From an uncultured Lachnospiraceae bacterium (GTDB lineage: Bacteria > Bacillota > Clostridia > Lachnospirales > Lachnospiraceae): a stretch of DNA of 46,775 nucleotides. Of the stretch, positions 15,690-23,904 are shown one piece after another. Position numbers and translations under genes: made by a program. Within the stretch, counting starts at the first letter, position 1. Each line of letters opens with the position of its first letter. Under the pieces are notes generated by a model. The model was given only the letters and a program-made list of their open reading frames with translations. It had not been told where the DNA came from and did no database searches. The stretch spans positions 1 to 46,775 of the forward strand of contig CAJUFE010000037.1 in assembly GCA_910585635.1 (NCBI GenBank), given 5' to 3'.

Positions 15690-18215
15690 TTAGGCGTAGC
15701 CGAGGGGCTGGTAGAACAGGTCGTGCTGTCGGCGGACCCGTTCGCGGACCTGGGTGAGGAAGGGTTCCGGACCCAGGATGCGGATCACCGGGCCGAAGGA
15801 GAGGAGTTCGATCAGAAGCTCGGTCTCGTCGGAGGGATCGTGATAGATCTGACAGATCCAGGTCCCGGTGGCTTCGTCAAAGCGGGTGTGCTTTTCGTGG
15901 TCGGCGAAATGGAGCATGCACCGCTCCAGGGAATTGCGCTCTCCGCTGATCTGGATGACCACTGGCTCTGCCGCAGAGCGGCCTGCGTCGGAGGAAGGGA
16001 AGATAAGGCCTTCCGGCACGGGCAGGCGGGAGATATGGCAGGCTTTTATGCGGCTTACGTTCAGCAGGATATCCCGGCAGAAGGCCCGCCCGGAGTACCG
16101 CAGGCAGCGCAAGCGGAATTTATCCTCCCGTGAGGAATACTGGAGCTGATAAGGGGCGGCCTCAAAGGTCTGGGGCTCGCCCCTTCGGTTTTCATAGGCC
16201 AGGCAGAGGGCCTTTTTTTCTTTTATGGCCCGGAGGATCAGCTGGAAATGTCCGCGATAGTCCAAAGAGCGATAGTCGTCGCCATCCTGGTACTGGTCGA
16301 AGTAGTAGAAGTCCTCCTGGGCATAGAGGGGGTGGTCCTCTGCCAGCCAGGTATCCAGCTGGCGGATCTGCTGGTCGGTGAGGAAGAGGTGGATCCGCGG
16401 ATCGGATGTAAGGGACTTGAGCCAGGCGCGCTGGAGCTTTGTGAGGGGCAGGCGGCCGGGAAGGAGTGTCTCCGGATGCAGCAGCCGGGATGTGTATACC
16501 GGTCTGGAGCCGGCCTGGGCGCGGTCAGGAGTGGCGCCTGTTTTTTGGCCTGCATCTCGCTGCGGGAGAGGGCGTCCGCCGTCGGTATAGCGCTGCAGCA
16601 GAGGCCATCCGCCGCCTGTCAGCTTGGGCAGGATGGTCAGGCTGCTCTCCAGGTAGCCGTAGCGCATGGAAAGCTCGGTCATCTGGGCCTCTCCGATCGG
16701 TGCAGAGGATGCCTCCCAAAGGATATGGCGGACAGCCTGGTAGTAGCAGCCGTAGATCTTGTCAAAAAGCTCTGGCCCTGAGGCGGGACCGCCTGACACT
16801 TGGCGTGGGCTTTGCGCCTCCACCTGGCGCAGGATCTGCGCCTTAGGGGGAGCCGGGCTGTCCGCAGAGGCCTGGGTCGGTCCGGCGGTGGAGCTGCGGG
16901 CAGTGCTTTTTGCAGCGCTGGGGGGATGCCCGGGCTCTCCGCCTGGGTCATCCGTGTACATCTGGTACATCCGCTCTAAGTCCCCCACCAGCTTCCCGAT
17001 GGCGGGCTGGCTGGTCCCCTGGATATCCAGGATCCGCCCGGTAAAGGTCTTGACCCAGGACAGCATCTCGTTGGTGTCGAAGAAAGCGCCGCTGTAGAGA
17101 TACGCATGGTCGCGGATCTTTAAGAGCTCCCCGCCCCGCCCCTCACGGCGGAGGCGTTCCAGGATATAGGGCTCCTTCTCCTCGTCTATGTAGAGCTTCA
17201 GATAGATCTCTTCCACGCGGTGGCTCCCGCTAAAGGAGACGCCCCAGCACCGGGGCAGGTTCTGGGCCAGCTGCTGCTGCCGCTCCCGGTAGTCCGGGCA
17301 AGGCTCTAAAAGGCGCACATCGGCGACCGAGTCCAGGCGGAAGTTGGAAAAACGCCGCCGCTCCTGAAGGTAAAGGCATACATAGCGCCGTCCGGTCTGG
17401 GTGCTGACAAAGATCTTTAAGGGGATGCCCCGGACCTCAGAGGTGGAGCCGCTGCGCCGGCTCTTGTTGAGAAAGGCGACCTTTCGCTGCTCATGCATGG
17501 CGGTCAGGATATGGGCCAGCACGCCATCCTCCAGTGTATGTACGATAAAGAAATGCTTGAACCGGAACCATCGAGCCTCCTGATCCTCATGGTCCAAGAT
17601 CGTGCTGCCCACAAAGCCAAAGGGAGCCGTTCCCTGGAAATAGGTGACGGCACAGAGGAGGTCGGACCAGGTCCTTTCGCTCAGAGGATGAGGGACGGCT
17701 GCCGGGAGGGCGGGAGGCGGGCAGACCGGCCCGGGAAGGAGCCGGTAGTACAGGCTCTTCCCCCGCTTTTCGGACCGGAAGATCCCCAGCGCTTCATATT
17801 CCTTCAGCTTTAAGCGGAGGGTCTGGCTGTCCAGGGCCGTCCCGTAGACAGCGGCGATCCGGTCGCAGAGCTGCCCGGCGGTCAGCCCGTCCGGCTGGTC
17901 CCACAAAAGGTCAGGGAGAAGGAAATGGAGCAGGATATCCTTGTCCGTAAAGCTTTTGGACTTCCAGGCTCCATAGAGAGGGTTCTGGGGGATCGTCCTG
18001 CTGTCCACGCTGATGTAGACATGCTTTTCCCGCTGTGTGTGGCCGGATTGGATGTATCCGGCCAGCCAGCTCTCGATCCTGCGCCGTTCATTGTCATAGG
18101 TCCGGCTGCTCTTCTCGCCGAAATCCCCACGGCTCTTATAACCATAAACAAAAAACTGGCGCATATAGTCCCGTATCCGCTCGAAATTTTTGATCAGTTC
18201 CTGAAAAACCGCCAT
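15690..18215 (-). CDS. Large transcriptional regulator with two WYL domains
   Basis: About 841 residues. Visible parts are an N-terminal helical segment, a winged-helix DNA-binding region near residues 90-160 (LTAGQLCDRIAAVYG through GIFRSEKRGKSLYYRL), a first WYL domain near 234-304 (RRYVCLYLQERRRFSNFRLD), a Pro/Ala/Ser-rich linker, and a second WYL domain from about 654 (LILRAIKEKKALCLAYENRRG) followed by a WCX-like end. WYL regulators usually have one such domain and about 300-350 residues, so this looks like two fused. The start at 18215 has AGAGG seven bases upstream; an ATG at 18248 overlaps the -10 box and is excluded. It is divergent from rtcB, suggesting that it controls that gene. 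The ligand is unknown. Confidence 0.82.
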   Translation of the reverse strand: MAVFQELIKNFERIRDYMRQFFVYGYKSRGDFGEKSSRTYDNERRRIESWLAGYIQSGHTQREKHVYISVDSRTIPQNPLYGAWKSKSFTDKDILLHFLLPDLLWDQPDGLTAGQLCDRIAAVYGTALDSQTLRLKLKEYEALGIFRSEKRGKSLYYRLLPGPVCPPPALPAAVPHPLSERTWSDLLCAVTYFQGTAPFGFVGSTILDHEDQEARWFRFKHFFIVHTLEDGVLAHILTAMHEQRKVAFLNKSRRSGSTSEVRGIPLKIFVSTQTGRRYVCLYLQERRRFSNFRLDSVADVRLLEPCPDYRERQQQLAQNLPRCWGVSFSGSHRVEEIYLKLYIDEEKEPYILERLRREGRGGELLKIRDHAYLYSGAFFDTNEMLSWVKTFTGRILDIQGTSQPAIGKLVGDLERMYQMYTDDPGGEPGHPPSAAKSTARSSTAGPTQASADSPAPPKAQILRQVEAQSPRQVSGGPASGPELFDKIYGCYYQAVRHILWEASSAPIGEAQMTELSMRYGYLESSLTILPKLTGGGWPLLQRYTDGGRPLPQRDAGQKTGATPDRAQAGSRPVYTSRLLHPETLLPGRLPLTKLQRAWLKSLTSDPRIHLFLTDQQIRQLDTWLAEDHPLYAQEDFYYFDQYQDGDDYRSLDYRGHFQLILRAIKEKKALCLAYENRRGEPQTFEAAPYQLQYSSREDKFRLRCLRYSGRAFCRDILLNVSRIKACHISRLPVPEGLIFPSSDAGRSAAEPVVIQISGERNSLERCMLHFADHEKHTRFDEATGTWICQIYHDPSDETELLIELLSFGPVIRILGPEPFLTQVRERVRRQHDLFYQPLGYA

Positions 18216-18246
18216 ACTCCCGCCTCTTTTCCTGCTGTATCCTATC

Positions 18247-18275
18247 ATTATGCAGGGTCAAGGCGGAAATGTAAA
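18247..18275 (-). promoter_or_regulatory. Promoter of the double-WYL regulator
   Basis: On the minus strand TTTACA (18270-18275) and CATAAT (18247-18252) are 17 bases apart, giving a start near 18240 and a short leader. This supports translation from 18215. Confidence 0.65.
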
Positions 18276-18381
18276 GGGTTTTCATCGATCGTCCAGAGGT
18301 GAGCCAAAAGGCAAAAGGTCTCCGGGGAAGTACAAAAAAGGAACCTCGCAATTTTTTTTAAATGATTTCCTCCCCACACTC

Positions 18382-18390
18382 TGCTATGCT
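18382..18390 (+). promoter_or_regulatory. Candidate extended -10 for rtcB
   Basis: TGC followed by TATGCT (18385-18390) is an extended -10-like element. No convincing -35 is present, which would fit a promoter needing an activator such as the divergent WYL protein. A weak call. Confidence 0.35.
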
Positions 18391-18458
18391 CATATCCATA
18401 AAAGGAAGCCGGCAAGACCGAAGGCGCTTGCGGCGGCAAAAAGAAAGGAAGTGAGCAT

Positions 18459-19694
18459 ATGTTCGTTTTATATGACAAGGATGAGATGCAGGTGCCGATC
18501 AAGGTATGGCTGGGGGATAGAGGGGAGCTGGAGGAAAGCTGCTTAGAGCAGGCCCGCCATCTGGCCGCCCTCCCCTTTCTCCACAAGTGGGTCTGCCTGA
18601 TGCCGGACACCCACACCGGGATGGGGATGCCGATCGGCGGGGTGATCGCCGCGGAGGATGTGATCATCCCCAACGCGGTAGGCGTGGATATCGGCTGCGG
18701 CATGGCCTACACGGAGACCGGTATCCGGCTGGAGGAGATCCGGGGCATCCAGACCGGCAATGGCACCTTGATCCAGGCCATGATCGGGGATATCATGCGG
18801 AGCATCCCGGTGGGGTACGCCCACCACAAGCTGGCCATGCCCTGCTACACCTTAGACCGGGCCTTTGAGGAGTTTGACCGGTATGAGGAGGACGGGGAGC
18901 TTTTGGGGCAGCTGGAGGCCGGGTATTTTCAGATCGGGACCTTAGGGGGCGGGAACCATTTTATCGAGTTCCAGGAGGATCGTGAGGGGTATCTGGCGGT
19001 GATGATCCATTCCGGCAGCCGCCATTTCGGGAAATGCGTGTGCGACTATTTCCACAACAAGGCCAGAGAGCTAGACCGGAAGTGGTACAGCCAGGTGCCG
19101 GATGAGCACCGTCTGGCTTTCCTGCCGGTGGATACGCCGGAGGGGAGGCAGTACTTGAACTGGATGCGCCTTTCCATGGACTTTGCCAGGGAGAACCGGG
19201 AAAAGATGATGCTGGTGGTGAAGGCGGTGATCGAAAAATGGATCGGGCGGTACACCCAGCTGACCCCGGCATTTTCCCATGATATCAACTGCCATCATAA
19301 TTACGCGGCTCTGGAGACCCACTATGACAAGGAAGTCTGGGTCCACCGAAAAGGCGCGGTCCGGGCCGGAAATGGCGAGATGGCCGTGATCCCCGGGGCC
19401 ATGGGCTCCTACAGCTATGTGGTCATGGGCAAGGGCGAGCCGGAGAGCTTCTGCTCCTCCTCCCACGGAGCCGGCAGGCGGTATTCCCGGAAGGGGGCCA
19501 TGGAGGCCTTTACCTGCGAGCAGGTCATACGGGATCTGGCCGACCAGGGAGTGGTGCTGGGGAAAAAGAAGAAGGCCGATGTGGCCGAGGAGAGCCGCTT
19601 CGCCTATAAAGATATCCAGGCCGTGATGGCGGCCCAGACCGATCTGGTGGTCCCGGTGAAGGAGCTGAAGACGGTGGGGGTGGTAAAAGGATGA
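18459..19694 (+). CDS. rtcB: RNA-splicing ligase RtcB
   Basis: A 411-residue RtcB that joins RNA 2',3'-cyclic phosphate or 3'-phosphate ends to 5'-OH ends using GTP and manganese. Motifs are the early MPDTHTGMGMPIGGVIA, VGVDIGCGM, GTLGGGNHFIEF, HSGSRHFGK, INCHHNYAALE and SSHGAGRRYSR with the guanylylation histidine. In bacteria it repairs tRNA and rRNA cut by toxins. GGAAGTGAG precedes the start. No rtcA is nearby and the usual CARF-type RtcR activator is absent; a divergent double-WYL regulator takes the position instead. Confidence 0.95.
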   Translation: MFVLYDKDEMQVPIKVWLGDRGELEESCLEQARHLAALPFLHKWVCLMPDTHTGMGMPIGGVIAAEDVIIPNAVGVDIGCGMAYTETGIRLEEIRGIQTGNGTLIQAMIGDIMRSIPVGYAHHKLAMPCYTLDRAFEEFDRYEEDGELLGQLEAGYFQIGTLGGGNHFIEFQEDREGYLAVMIHSGSRHFGKCVCDYFHNKARELDRKWYSQVPDEHRLAFLPVDTPEGRQYLNWMRLSMDFARENREKMMLVVKAVIEKWIGRYTQLTPAFSHDINCHHNYAALETHYDKEVWVHRKGAVRAGNGEMAVIPGAMGSYSYVVMGKGEPESFCSSSHGAGRRYSRKGAMEAFTCEQVIRDLADQGVVLGKKKKADVAEESRFAYKDIQAVMAAQTDLVVPVKELKTVGVVKG

Positions 19695-19704
19695 AAGGAA
19701 CAAG

Positions 19705-19733
19705 AAAAACGGAGTCCAGAGACTCCGTTTTTT
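19705..19733. terminator. Bidirectional terminator between rtcB and the dehydrogenase
   Basis: ACGGAGTC (19709-19716) pairs with GACTCCGT (19721-19728). It is flanked by an A-run on the left and a T-run on the right, so it can end rtcB transcripts and those of the convergent gene. Confidence 0.85.
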
Positions 19734-19759
19734 GTTGTTTGGATCTGTTGTCCAGAAGA

Positions 19760-20740
19760 TCATTTATCCAAGACAGAAGGATTGACCAGATTGTGTGGGT
19801 GCCTGCCGCTCAGATAGGCGTCCATACCGCTTAAGGATTCCTTCAGCATATTGATGCGCGTTTTCCGGATATTGGTGCCTACATGGGGCACGATCACGAT
19901 GTTATCGATCGCGGCCATCTCCTCGCTGATCTCTGGCTCAAACTCGAAGACATCCAGTGCCGCGCCGCGGATGGCTTTATTTTTCAGGGCATCCAGGAGC
20001 GCTCTTTCTTCTACGATCGGGCCCCTTGCCGCGTTGACCAGATAGGCGGTGGGCTTCATCAGCTTGATGTTTTCACGGTTGATCAGGTGATAGTTCTCTT
20101 TATAAAGAGGCACATTGACGGTGACCACATCGCTGGTCTTAAGGAGGTCCTCCAGGGACAGATAGGTGGCCTCGTACTGTGCTTCGATCTCCTCGCTCAG
20201 GCGGTGGCGGTTATGATAGCAGATCTTCATGCCCAGGGCTGTGGCCAGCTGCGCCACCTTTTTCCCGATATTGCCCATCCCTAAGATCCCCATGGTCTTG
20301 CCCTCTACCGGCATATCACGCTCAAAGAACATGTCCTTCCGGCAGTGTCTCTTTTCCCGCAATTCCTTGTCATACATGACGATGCCGCGGGTGATCGACA
20401 GCATCAGGGCGATCGTCAGCTCGGCCGTGGGCATCTGCACGGCATGGGGGGTATTGATGACGGCCAGCCCGTGCCGGGTGGCGGCGTCCGCGTCGATGTG
20501 GTTATAGCCGGCGCCATTGTTCGCGATGACCTTTAAGCGGGAGGAGCATGTCATCATGTCCTCGGTGACCGGATATTCGTTGATGCTGAACAGCACATCA
20601 TATCCGGGGAGCATGGACATGACCTCCTCTTTTGTGAAGATGTCCTTTTCCGGCTCCGGCATGGTCACCTCAAAACGGTCGAGTATGCCTTCGATGGCCT
20701 CCTGCGGTATGGTCCTGGTGGCTAAGATCTTCTGTTTCAT
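19760..20740 (-). CDS. D-isomer-specific 2-hydroxyacid dehydrogenase
   Basis: A 326-residue NAD(P)-dependent dehydrogenase interconverting a 2-hydroxyacid and a 2-oxoacid. The Rossmann motif GILGMGNIGKKVAQ lies near residues 149-162, NAARGPIVEE provides the substrate-binding arginine region, and IVPHVGTN the catalytic histidine. NNGAGYNHID is the typical N-domain hinge. GGAG precedes the start. It lies 13 bases downstream of the permease gene and is transcribed with it under operator 1. In this cluster it may reduce a 2-oxo acid product such as glyoxylate or hydroxypyruvate; the substrate is not readable. Confidence 0.88.
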   Translation of the reverse strand: MKQKILATRTIPQEAIEGILDRFEVTMPEPEKDIFTKEEVMSMLPGYDVLFSINEYPVTEDMMTCSSRLKVIANNGAGYNHIDADAATRHGLAVINTPHAVQMPTAELTIALMLSITRGIVMYDKELREKRHCRKDMFFERDMPVEGKTMGILGMGNIGKKVAQLATALGMKICYHNRHRLSEEIEAQYEATYLSLEDLLKTSDVVTVNVPLYKENYHLINRENIKLMKPTAYLVNAARGPIVEERALLDALKNKAIRGAALDVFEFEPEISEEMAAIDNIVIVPHVGTNIRKTRINMLKESLSGMDAYLSGRHPHNLVNPSVLDK

Positions 20741-20753
20741 AAAAAGCTCCTTT

Positions 20754-21707
20754 CTATAAGGGTTGGGTGTGGAGTTGCGCGGTCTTCGTTTCCAGCTCTG
20801 TCAGACGGCGGTCCCGTTTGGCCAGATAGGTGGTCAGCATCGGGCACAGGATAGCGGTGATCAGACAGGCGGATGATACCTGGGCGGTCACCATGGGCGC
20901 GTAGCCGGCCAGGGAGGGGTCAGCCTCCGCGATGATGGCAGGGGTAGCAACGGCATTGCCGGCTACGGTCCCTACAGCGGCGCCAAGGGGGGAACGTTTT
21001 TTCTTCAGTACGACCCGATTGATGAGGGAATAGATGATATAGGTCCCGTAGCCAGTACTGACCACACAGAGCAGACCTAGAAGGATCCCCTGCAGACCGC
21101 CCTGGACTACCTGGATCAGGCTCATCCCGGTCCCGACCACGATGCCGGAGAAGAACATCAATACCGGCATGGCATCCTTCAGCATATCGCCAAACTCTTC
21201 ATCCAGGTTCCCGAGGATGAAGCCCAGGACGATCGGAAAGACGCTGGCGATGACCGTTAATGGAGAGAATGCGGCCATCCCGCTGCAGCCCATGGCGATC
21301 AGGGTGAAAAAGGGGCCGTCGTTCAAAGAGAGCATGGACAGGGCGCCTACGTCTGTGGAATCGCCAAATTCACCGGCCAGCGCCGTGTAGAGGGCGCCGT
21401 TGGAATTGGTGATCGCGGCGATGACGGCAAAGGGAGTGATCCCTAAGATCCCCGCAGGGCCAAAGCAGGTGTTCAACAAGATCCCGATCCCCCAAGCGAT
21501 GAACAGCTTGATCAGGAGCAGCATGGCGCCTTTATAGAGCGGGATGCCGGCCTGGCGGACTTTGATGTTCGCGCCGCTGCAAAAGATATACATGGCAACG
21601 ACCGTGTTCGTTCCGCGGAACATACCGGTGGTGAACCCGCCGATGTTCAGTGCCGCCGAGAAGAAGGTGTTCAACAGACATCCGACGAACAGTGGGATGA
21701 TCATCAT
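20754..21707 (-). CDS. 2-keto-3-deoxygluconate permease family (KdgT-like)
   Basis: A 317-residue multi-pass transporter of the KdgT family, proton-coupled carriers of 2-keto-3-deoxygluconate. About ten hydrophobic segments are visible; FAVIAAITNSNGALYTALAGEFGD, IVLGFILGNLDEEF and GAAVGTVAGNAVATPAIIAEADPS align with the family. Start problem: KdgT proteins begin with a short basic stretch plus IPGG before the MM, and the in-frame codons just upstream (21708-21731) read GLKRIPGG, yet no ATG, GTG or TTG lies in that frame up to the promoter. Translation may begin at CTG (21753-21755), preceded by GAAAGGA, or the 5' end may carry a frameshift. I list the first ATG only for want of a certain start. 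Confidence 0.82.
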   Translation of the reverse strand: MMIIPLFVGCLLNTFFSAALNIGGFTTGMFRGTNTVVAMYIFCSGANIKVRQAGIPLYKGAMLLLIKLFIAWGIGILLNTCFGPAGILGITPFAVIAAITNSNGALYTALAGEFGDSTDVGALSMLSLNDGPFFTLIAMGCSGMAAFSPLTVIASVFPIVLGFILGNLDEEFGDMLKDAMPVLMFFSGIVVGTGMSLIQVVQGGLQGILLGLLCVVSTGYGTYIIYSLINRVVLKKKRSPLGAAVGTVAGNAVATPAIIAEADPSLAGYAPMVTAQVSSACLITAILCPMLTTYLAKRDRRLTELETKTAQLHTQPL

Positions 21708-21913
21708 CCCCCCTGGTATCCTTTTTAATCCTCTAAGGATAGGTATTTGTCCCAGCTTATCATTTCCTTTCTGTTTTTTCGGTCTGACCGTCGTCTTGAC
21801 CGATCGCTTGCTGAGAGGGTGCGCATCCCTGGACGCCCCGGCAGTCTGTGGACATTCCCCATGGAGACAAAAGCGGGCAAATGAATAAAGACTGTTAAGT
21901 AACGTCTGTTGAT

Positions 21914-21928
21914 AGCTGTATTACAAGC
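21914..21928 (-). promoter_or_regulatory. GntR operator 1
   Basis: Read on the minus strand this is GCTTGTAATACAGCT, a match to the palindrome AGYTGTAWTACARCT found at two other promoters here. It lies eight bases downstream of the -10 box of the permease-dehydrogenase promoter, so a bound repressor would block transcription. Confidence 0.65.
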
Positions 21929-21936
21929 ATGCTTAT

Positions 21937-21965
21937 ACGATACGCGATTTTGTGGGATATGTCAA
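21937..21965 (-). promoter_or_regulatory. Promoter of the permease-dehydrogenase unit
   Basis: On the minus strand TTGACA (21960-21965) and TATCGT (21937-21942) are 17 bases apart; an overlapping TATAAG a few bases on could serve as the -10 instead. The rest of the 390-base spacer (21708-22097) holds operator 1 and the terminator at 22059. Confidence 0.6.
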
Positions 21966-22058
21966 TAGGCTTTTGAAAAAAAGTGGAGAAAAAGTGGAAA
22001 AAAGATAGAAATAAGGGCGTGGGCCGCCAGATATTGGGAAAAATGCCGGACGCGGCGA

Positions 22059-22088
22059 TAAAAAATGCCGACCTTTAGGGGTCGGCAT
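22059..22088 (-). terminator. Terminator of the isomerase-gntR unit
   Basis: On the minus strand ATGCCGACC (22080-22088) pairs with GGTCGGCAT (22065-22073), followed directly by a run of T residues. It lies just past the gntR stop. Confidence 0.85.
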
Positions 22089-22097
22089 GTGCTGGGG

Positions 22098-22799
22098 CTA
22101 CTGTGCATCTTTTTCAGGGAAAAAGGCTTTATTTTCTTCGATGTGCTTTCGCATGAGATCTTCGGCCAGTGCGCTGTCCTTCTGCCGGATCGCGTCGATG
22201 ATCTGGGCATGGTAGCGCAGCGCCGTCTCGTAGCCCATCCGCTGGATCACCTCTTTCATAGAGGGCTCCAGCACATCCCGCAGGATCGAATTTGTCCGGA
22301 TGATCAGGGGATTTTTGGTGATCTGGCCGATCGCCGTATGGAACTCCAGATCTAGGTCGGAGAAGGCATCGTCATCCTTTTGCGCTGCGATCGCCTTCAT
22401 GTGGGACAGGTTCTCCTGCAATAAGAGGAGATCCTCGTCTCCCGCCCGGATCGCAGCTAACCCGGCGCTGGCCACTTCCAGGATCGTCCGGAACTCCAGC
22501 ACCTGGGACTGGGTCTTTGTCCCCAGGTAGGCGATGGAGATGAGATTATCCAGTGGCTGGTCGATCTCCACGGTCTTGACAAAGGAGCCTTCGCCTAATC
22601 GTGTCTCGATCAGGTTCAGTGCGCTCAAGCGCTGGAGCGCTTGTCTGACCGTGATGCGGCTGATGCCGAACTGCTCTGCCAGCTCCGTTTCAGAAGGGAG
22701 CTTATCGCCGGGCCGCCATTCTCCGCTGATCAGGAGCCCTTTCATCTGCTGGAACACCTGTTCCCCGACCCGGACCTTTTTGATCGGTTTGATCCCCAT
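22098..22799 (-). CDS. GntR family transcriptional regulator, FCD (FadR) subfamily
   Basis: A 233-residue repressor-type protein. The winged-helix N-domain (about residues 12-75) has WRPGDKLPSETELAEQFGISRITVRQALQRL, the GntR signature. The C-terminal all-helical FCD domain includes LEFRTILEVASAGLAA and DLEFHTAIGQITKNPLI, with histidines and an aspartate suited to metal and ligand binding. AAAGAGGAGGATGTT precedes the start. It is cotranscribed with the TIM-barrel gene and is the likely binder of the three matching palindromes at 21914, 23689 and 23890. The inducer is presumably a sugar acid or pathway intermediate. Confidence 0.9.
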   Translation of the reverse strand: MGIKPIKKVRVGEQVFQQMKGLLISGEWRPGDKLPSETELAEQFGISRITVRQALQRLSALNLIETRLGEGSFVKTVEIDQPLDNLISIAYLGTKTQSQVLEFRTILEVASAGLAAIRAGDEDLLLLQENLSHMKAIAAQKDDDAFSDLDLEFHTAIGQITKNPLIIRTNSILRDVLEPSMKEVIQRMGYETALRYHAQIIDAIRQKDSALAEDLMRKHIEENKAFFPEKDAQ

Positions 22800-22820
22800 A
22801 ACATCCTCCTCTTTGTACGA

Positions 22821-23639
22821 TCAGCAGGTGCTGGTCGATGGCCCCAGCGCATTCTTTAACAAAAGGAGCGCGGCTGGCGCGTCTTTAGATACAGACTGGC
22901 TATAAGCCTCTATGCTGACAGTGCCCTCATAGCCGATGGCCCGCAGCGTCTGGAAAAAGGCGGTGTACCCGTCCTCATCAGCGCTGCGGGGGAATATCCG
23001 TCCCTCAGGGTTGGCAAAATGGACATGGTGCAGCCATTTTTTCCCATTCTTTAATAGATGGGAGAGGGGTTCCTGTTCCTCGGTCAGATGATAATGGTCC
23101 ACCAGCACCTTCACATGGCGGCCGCCCACGGCTCCAGCCAGCTGACAGCCCTCTTCAAATGTGTTGATCAGATTACATTCGGCCTTGCGCAGCGGTTCGA
23201 TCACGATCGTGATCCCATATCCGGCGGCCTCCCGGTCGATCCGCCTCAACAGGCGGACCACCTGCTCATAGCCTTTCTCCATGGGAAAGCCTTCTGGGAC
23301 ATGCTTGGCCCCTCCGCTGCCAAAGACGATCGTGCGGCTCCCCAGGCGATCCGCAAGGCGCAGAGCCTGTGCCACATAGCGGTCGATGGCCGCCTGGTCT
23401 ACGTCAGGACCAGTCAACCGCATCGTCTTAGGGAAAAAATTATTGCAGCACCTGCAGGGGATCTGGGAAGCTTGGAGATCTGCCCATAGCTTGGCGAAGG
23501 CTCCTTCGGAGAGCGCCATCATCTCCGCTAAGGGCAGTTCTACATAGTCATAACCAGAGTTGGAAAAAATGTCGATATGTTCAAGCCCGATGCCGTCCGG
23601 ACCTTCGGAGAGCATGTTCAGGCAGCAGCCATACTCCAT
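22821..23639 (-). CDS. TIM-barrel sugar isomerase/epimerase (xylose isomerase-like, AP endonuclease 2 fold)
   Basis: A 272-residue protein of the broad xylose-isomerase-like TIM-barrel family that includes sugar epimerases, keto-isomerases and dehydratases. Visible are GLEHIDIFSNSGYDYVELPLAEM, IVFGSGGAKHVPEGFP, the metal-ligand type ITIVIEPLRKAECNLI, VDHYHL and the late TVSIEAYSQ. Conserved Glu, Asp, His and Glu suggest a divalent metal site. GAAAGGAG precedes the start. It is the first gene of a two-gene unit with gntR and has operator 2 just upstream. The reaction is uncertain; isomerising a sugar for the downstream transketolase is plausible. Confidence 0.8.
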   Translation of the reverse strand: MEYGCCLNMLSEGPDGIGLEHIDIFSNSGYDYVELPLAEMMALSEGAFAKLWADLQASQIPCRCCNNFFPKTMRLTGPDVDQAAIDRYVAQALRLADRLGSRTIVFGSGGAKHVPEGFPMEKGYEQVVRLLRRIDREAAGYGITIVIEPLRKAECNLINTFEEGCQLAGAVGGRHVKVLVDHYHLTEEQEPLSHLLKNGKKWLHHVHFANPEGRIFPRSADEDGYTAFFQTLRAIGYEGTVSIEAYSQSVSKDAPAALLLLKNALGPSTSTC

Positions 23640-23688
23640 GATAGGACTCCTTTCTTGTGGATGGATCTGTTATATCGCGTCAGTCGTC

Positions 23689-23703
23689 AGTTATAATACA
23701 ACT
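23689..23703 (-). promoter_or_regulatory. GntR operator 2
   Basis: Read on the minus strand this is AGTTGTATTATAACT, near-palindromic with one arm mismatch. It begins 13 bases after the -10 of the isomerase-gntR promoter, the same spacing as operator 3. This suggests that GntR represses its own operon. Confidence 0.7.
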
Positions 23704-23716
23704 TGCTGATCTTTTC

Positions 23717-23745
23717 ATTTTATAGGACGATATCCGGTTTGTCAA
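23717..23745 (-). promoter_or_regulatory. Promoter of the isomerase-gntR unit
   Basis: On the minus strand TTGACA (23740-23745) and TAAAAT (23717-23722) are 17 bases apart. It is divergent from the transketolase promoter at 23847. Confidence 0.75.
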
Positions 23746-23846
23746 TCGATTTTGTAGAGCTGCAGGCGGACCTTTTTATCGATCATGCAGATCAGACAGA
23801 TCATGGACTAGGTTTTTGTGCAGATTTGTAAAAGAAAAAATAAGGG

Positions 23847-23876
23847 TTGACAAGCATGATGGGATATAGGTATAAT
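23847..23876 (+). promoter_or_regulatory. Consensus promoter of the transketolase-TRAP operon
   Basis: TTGACA (23847-23852) and TATAAT (23871-23876) are both perfect matches, separated by 18 bases. Such a strong promoter would need tight repression, in line with operator 3 just downstream. Confidence 0.85.
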
Positions 23877-23889
23877 GGAGCCACATCGA

Positions 23890-23904
23890 AGCTGTAATAC
23901 AACT
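23890..23904 (+). promoter_or_regulatory. GntR operator 3
   Basis: AGCTGTAATACAACT has seven-base arms around a central A with a single mismatch. It begins 13 bases after the -10 box, so it would cover the early transcribed region. Confidence 0.75.

Noticed and set aside
18216..18248. WYL regulator starting at 18248
   Set aside because: This ATG overlaps the -10 box of a good minus-strand promoter, so it would not be transcribed from it; the start at 18215 has a ribosome binding site.
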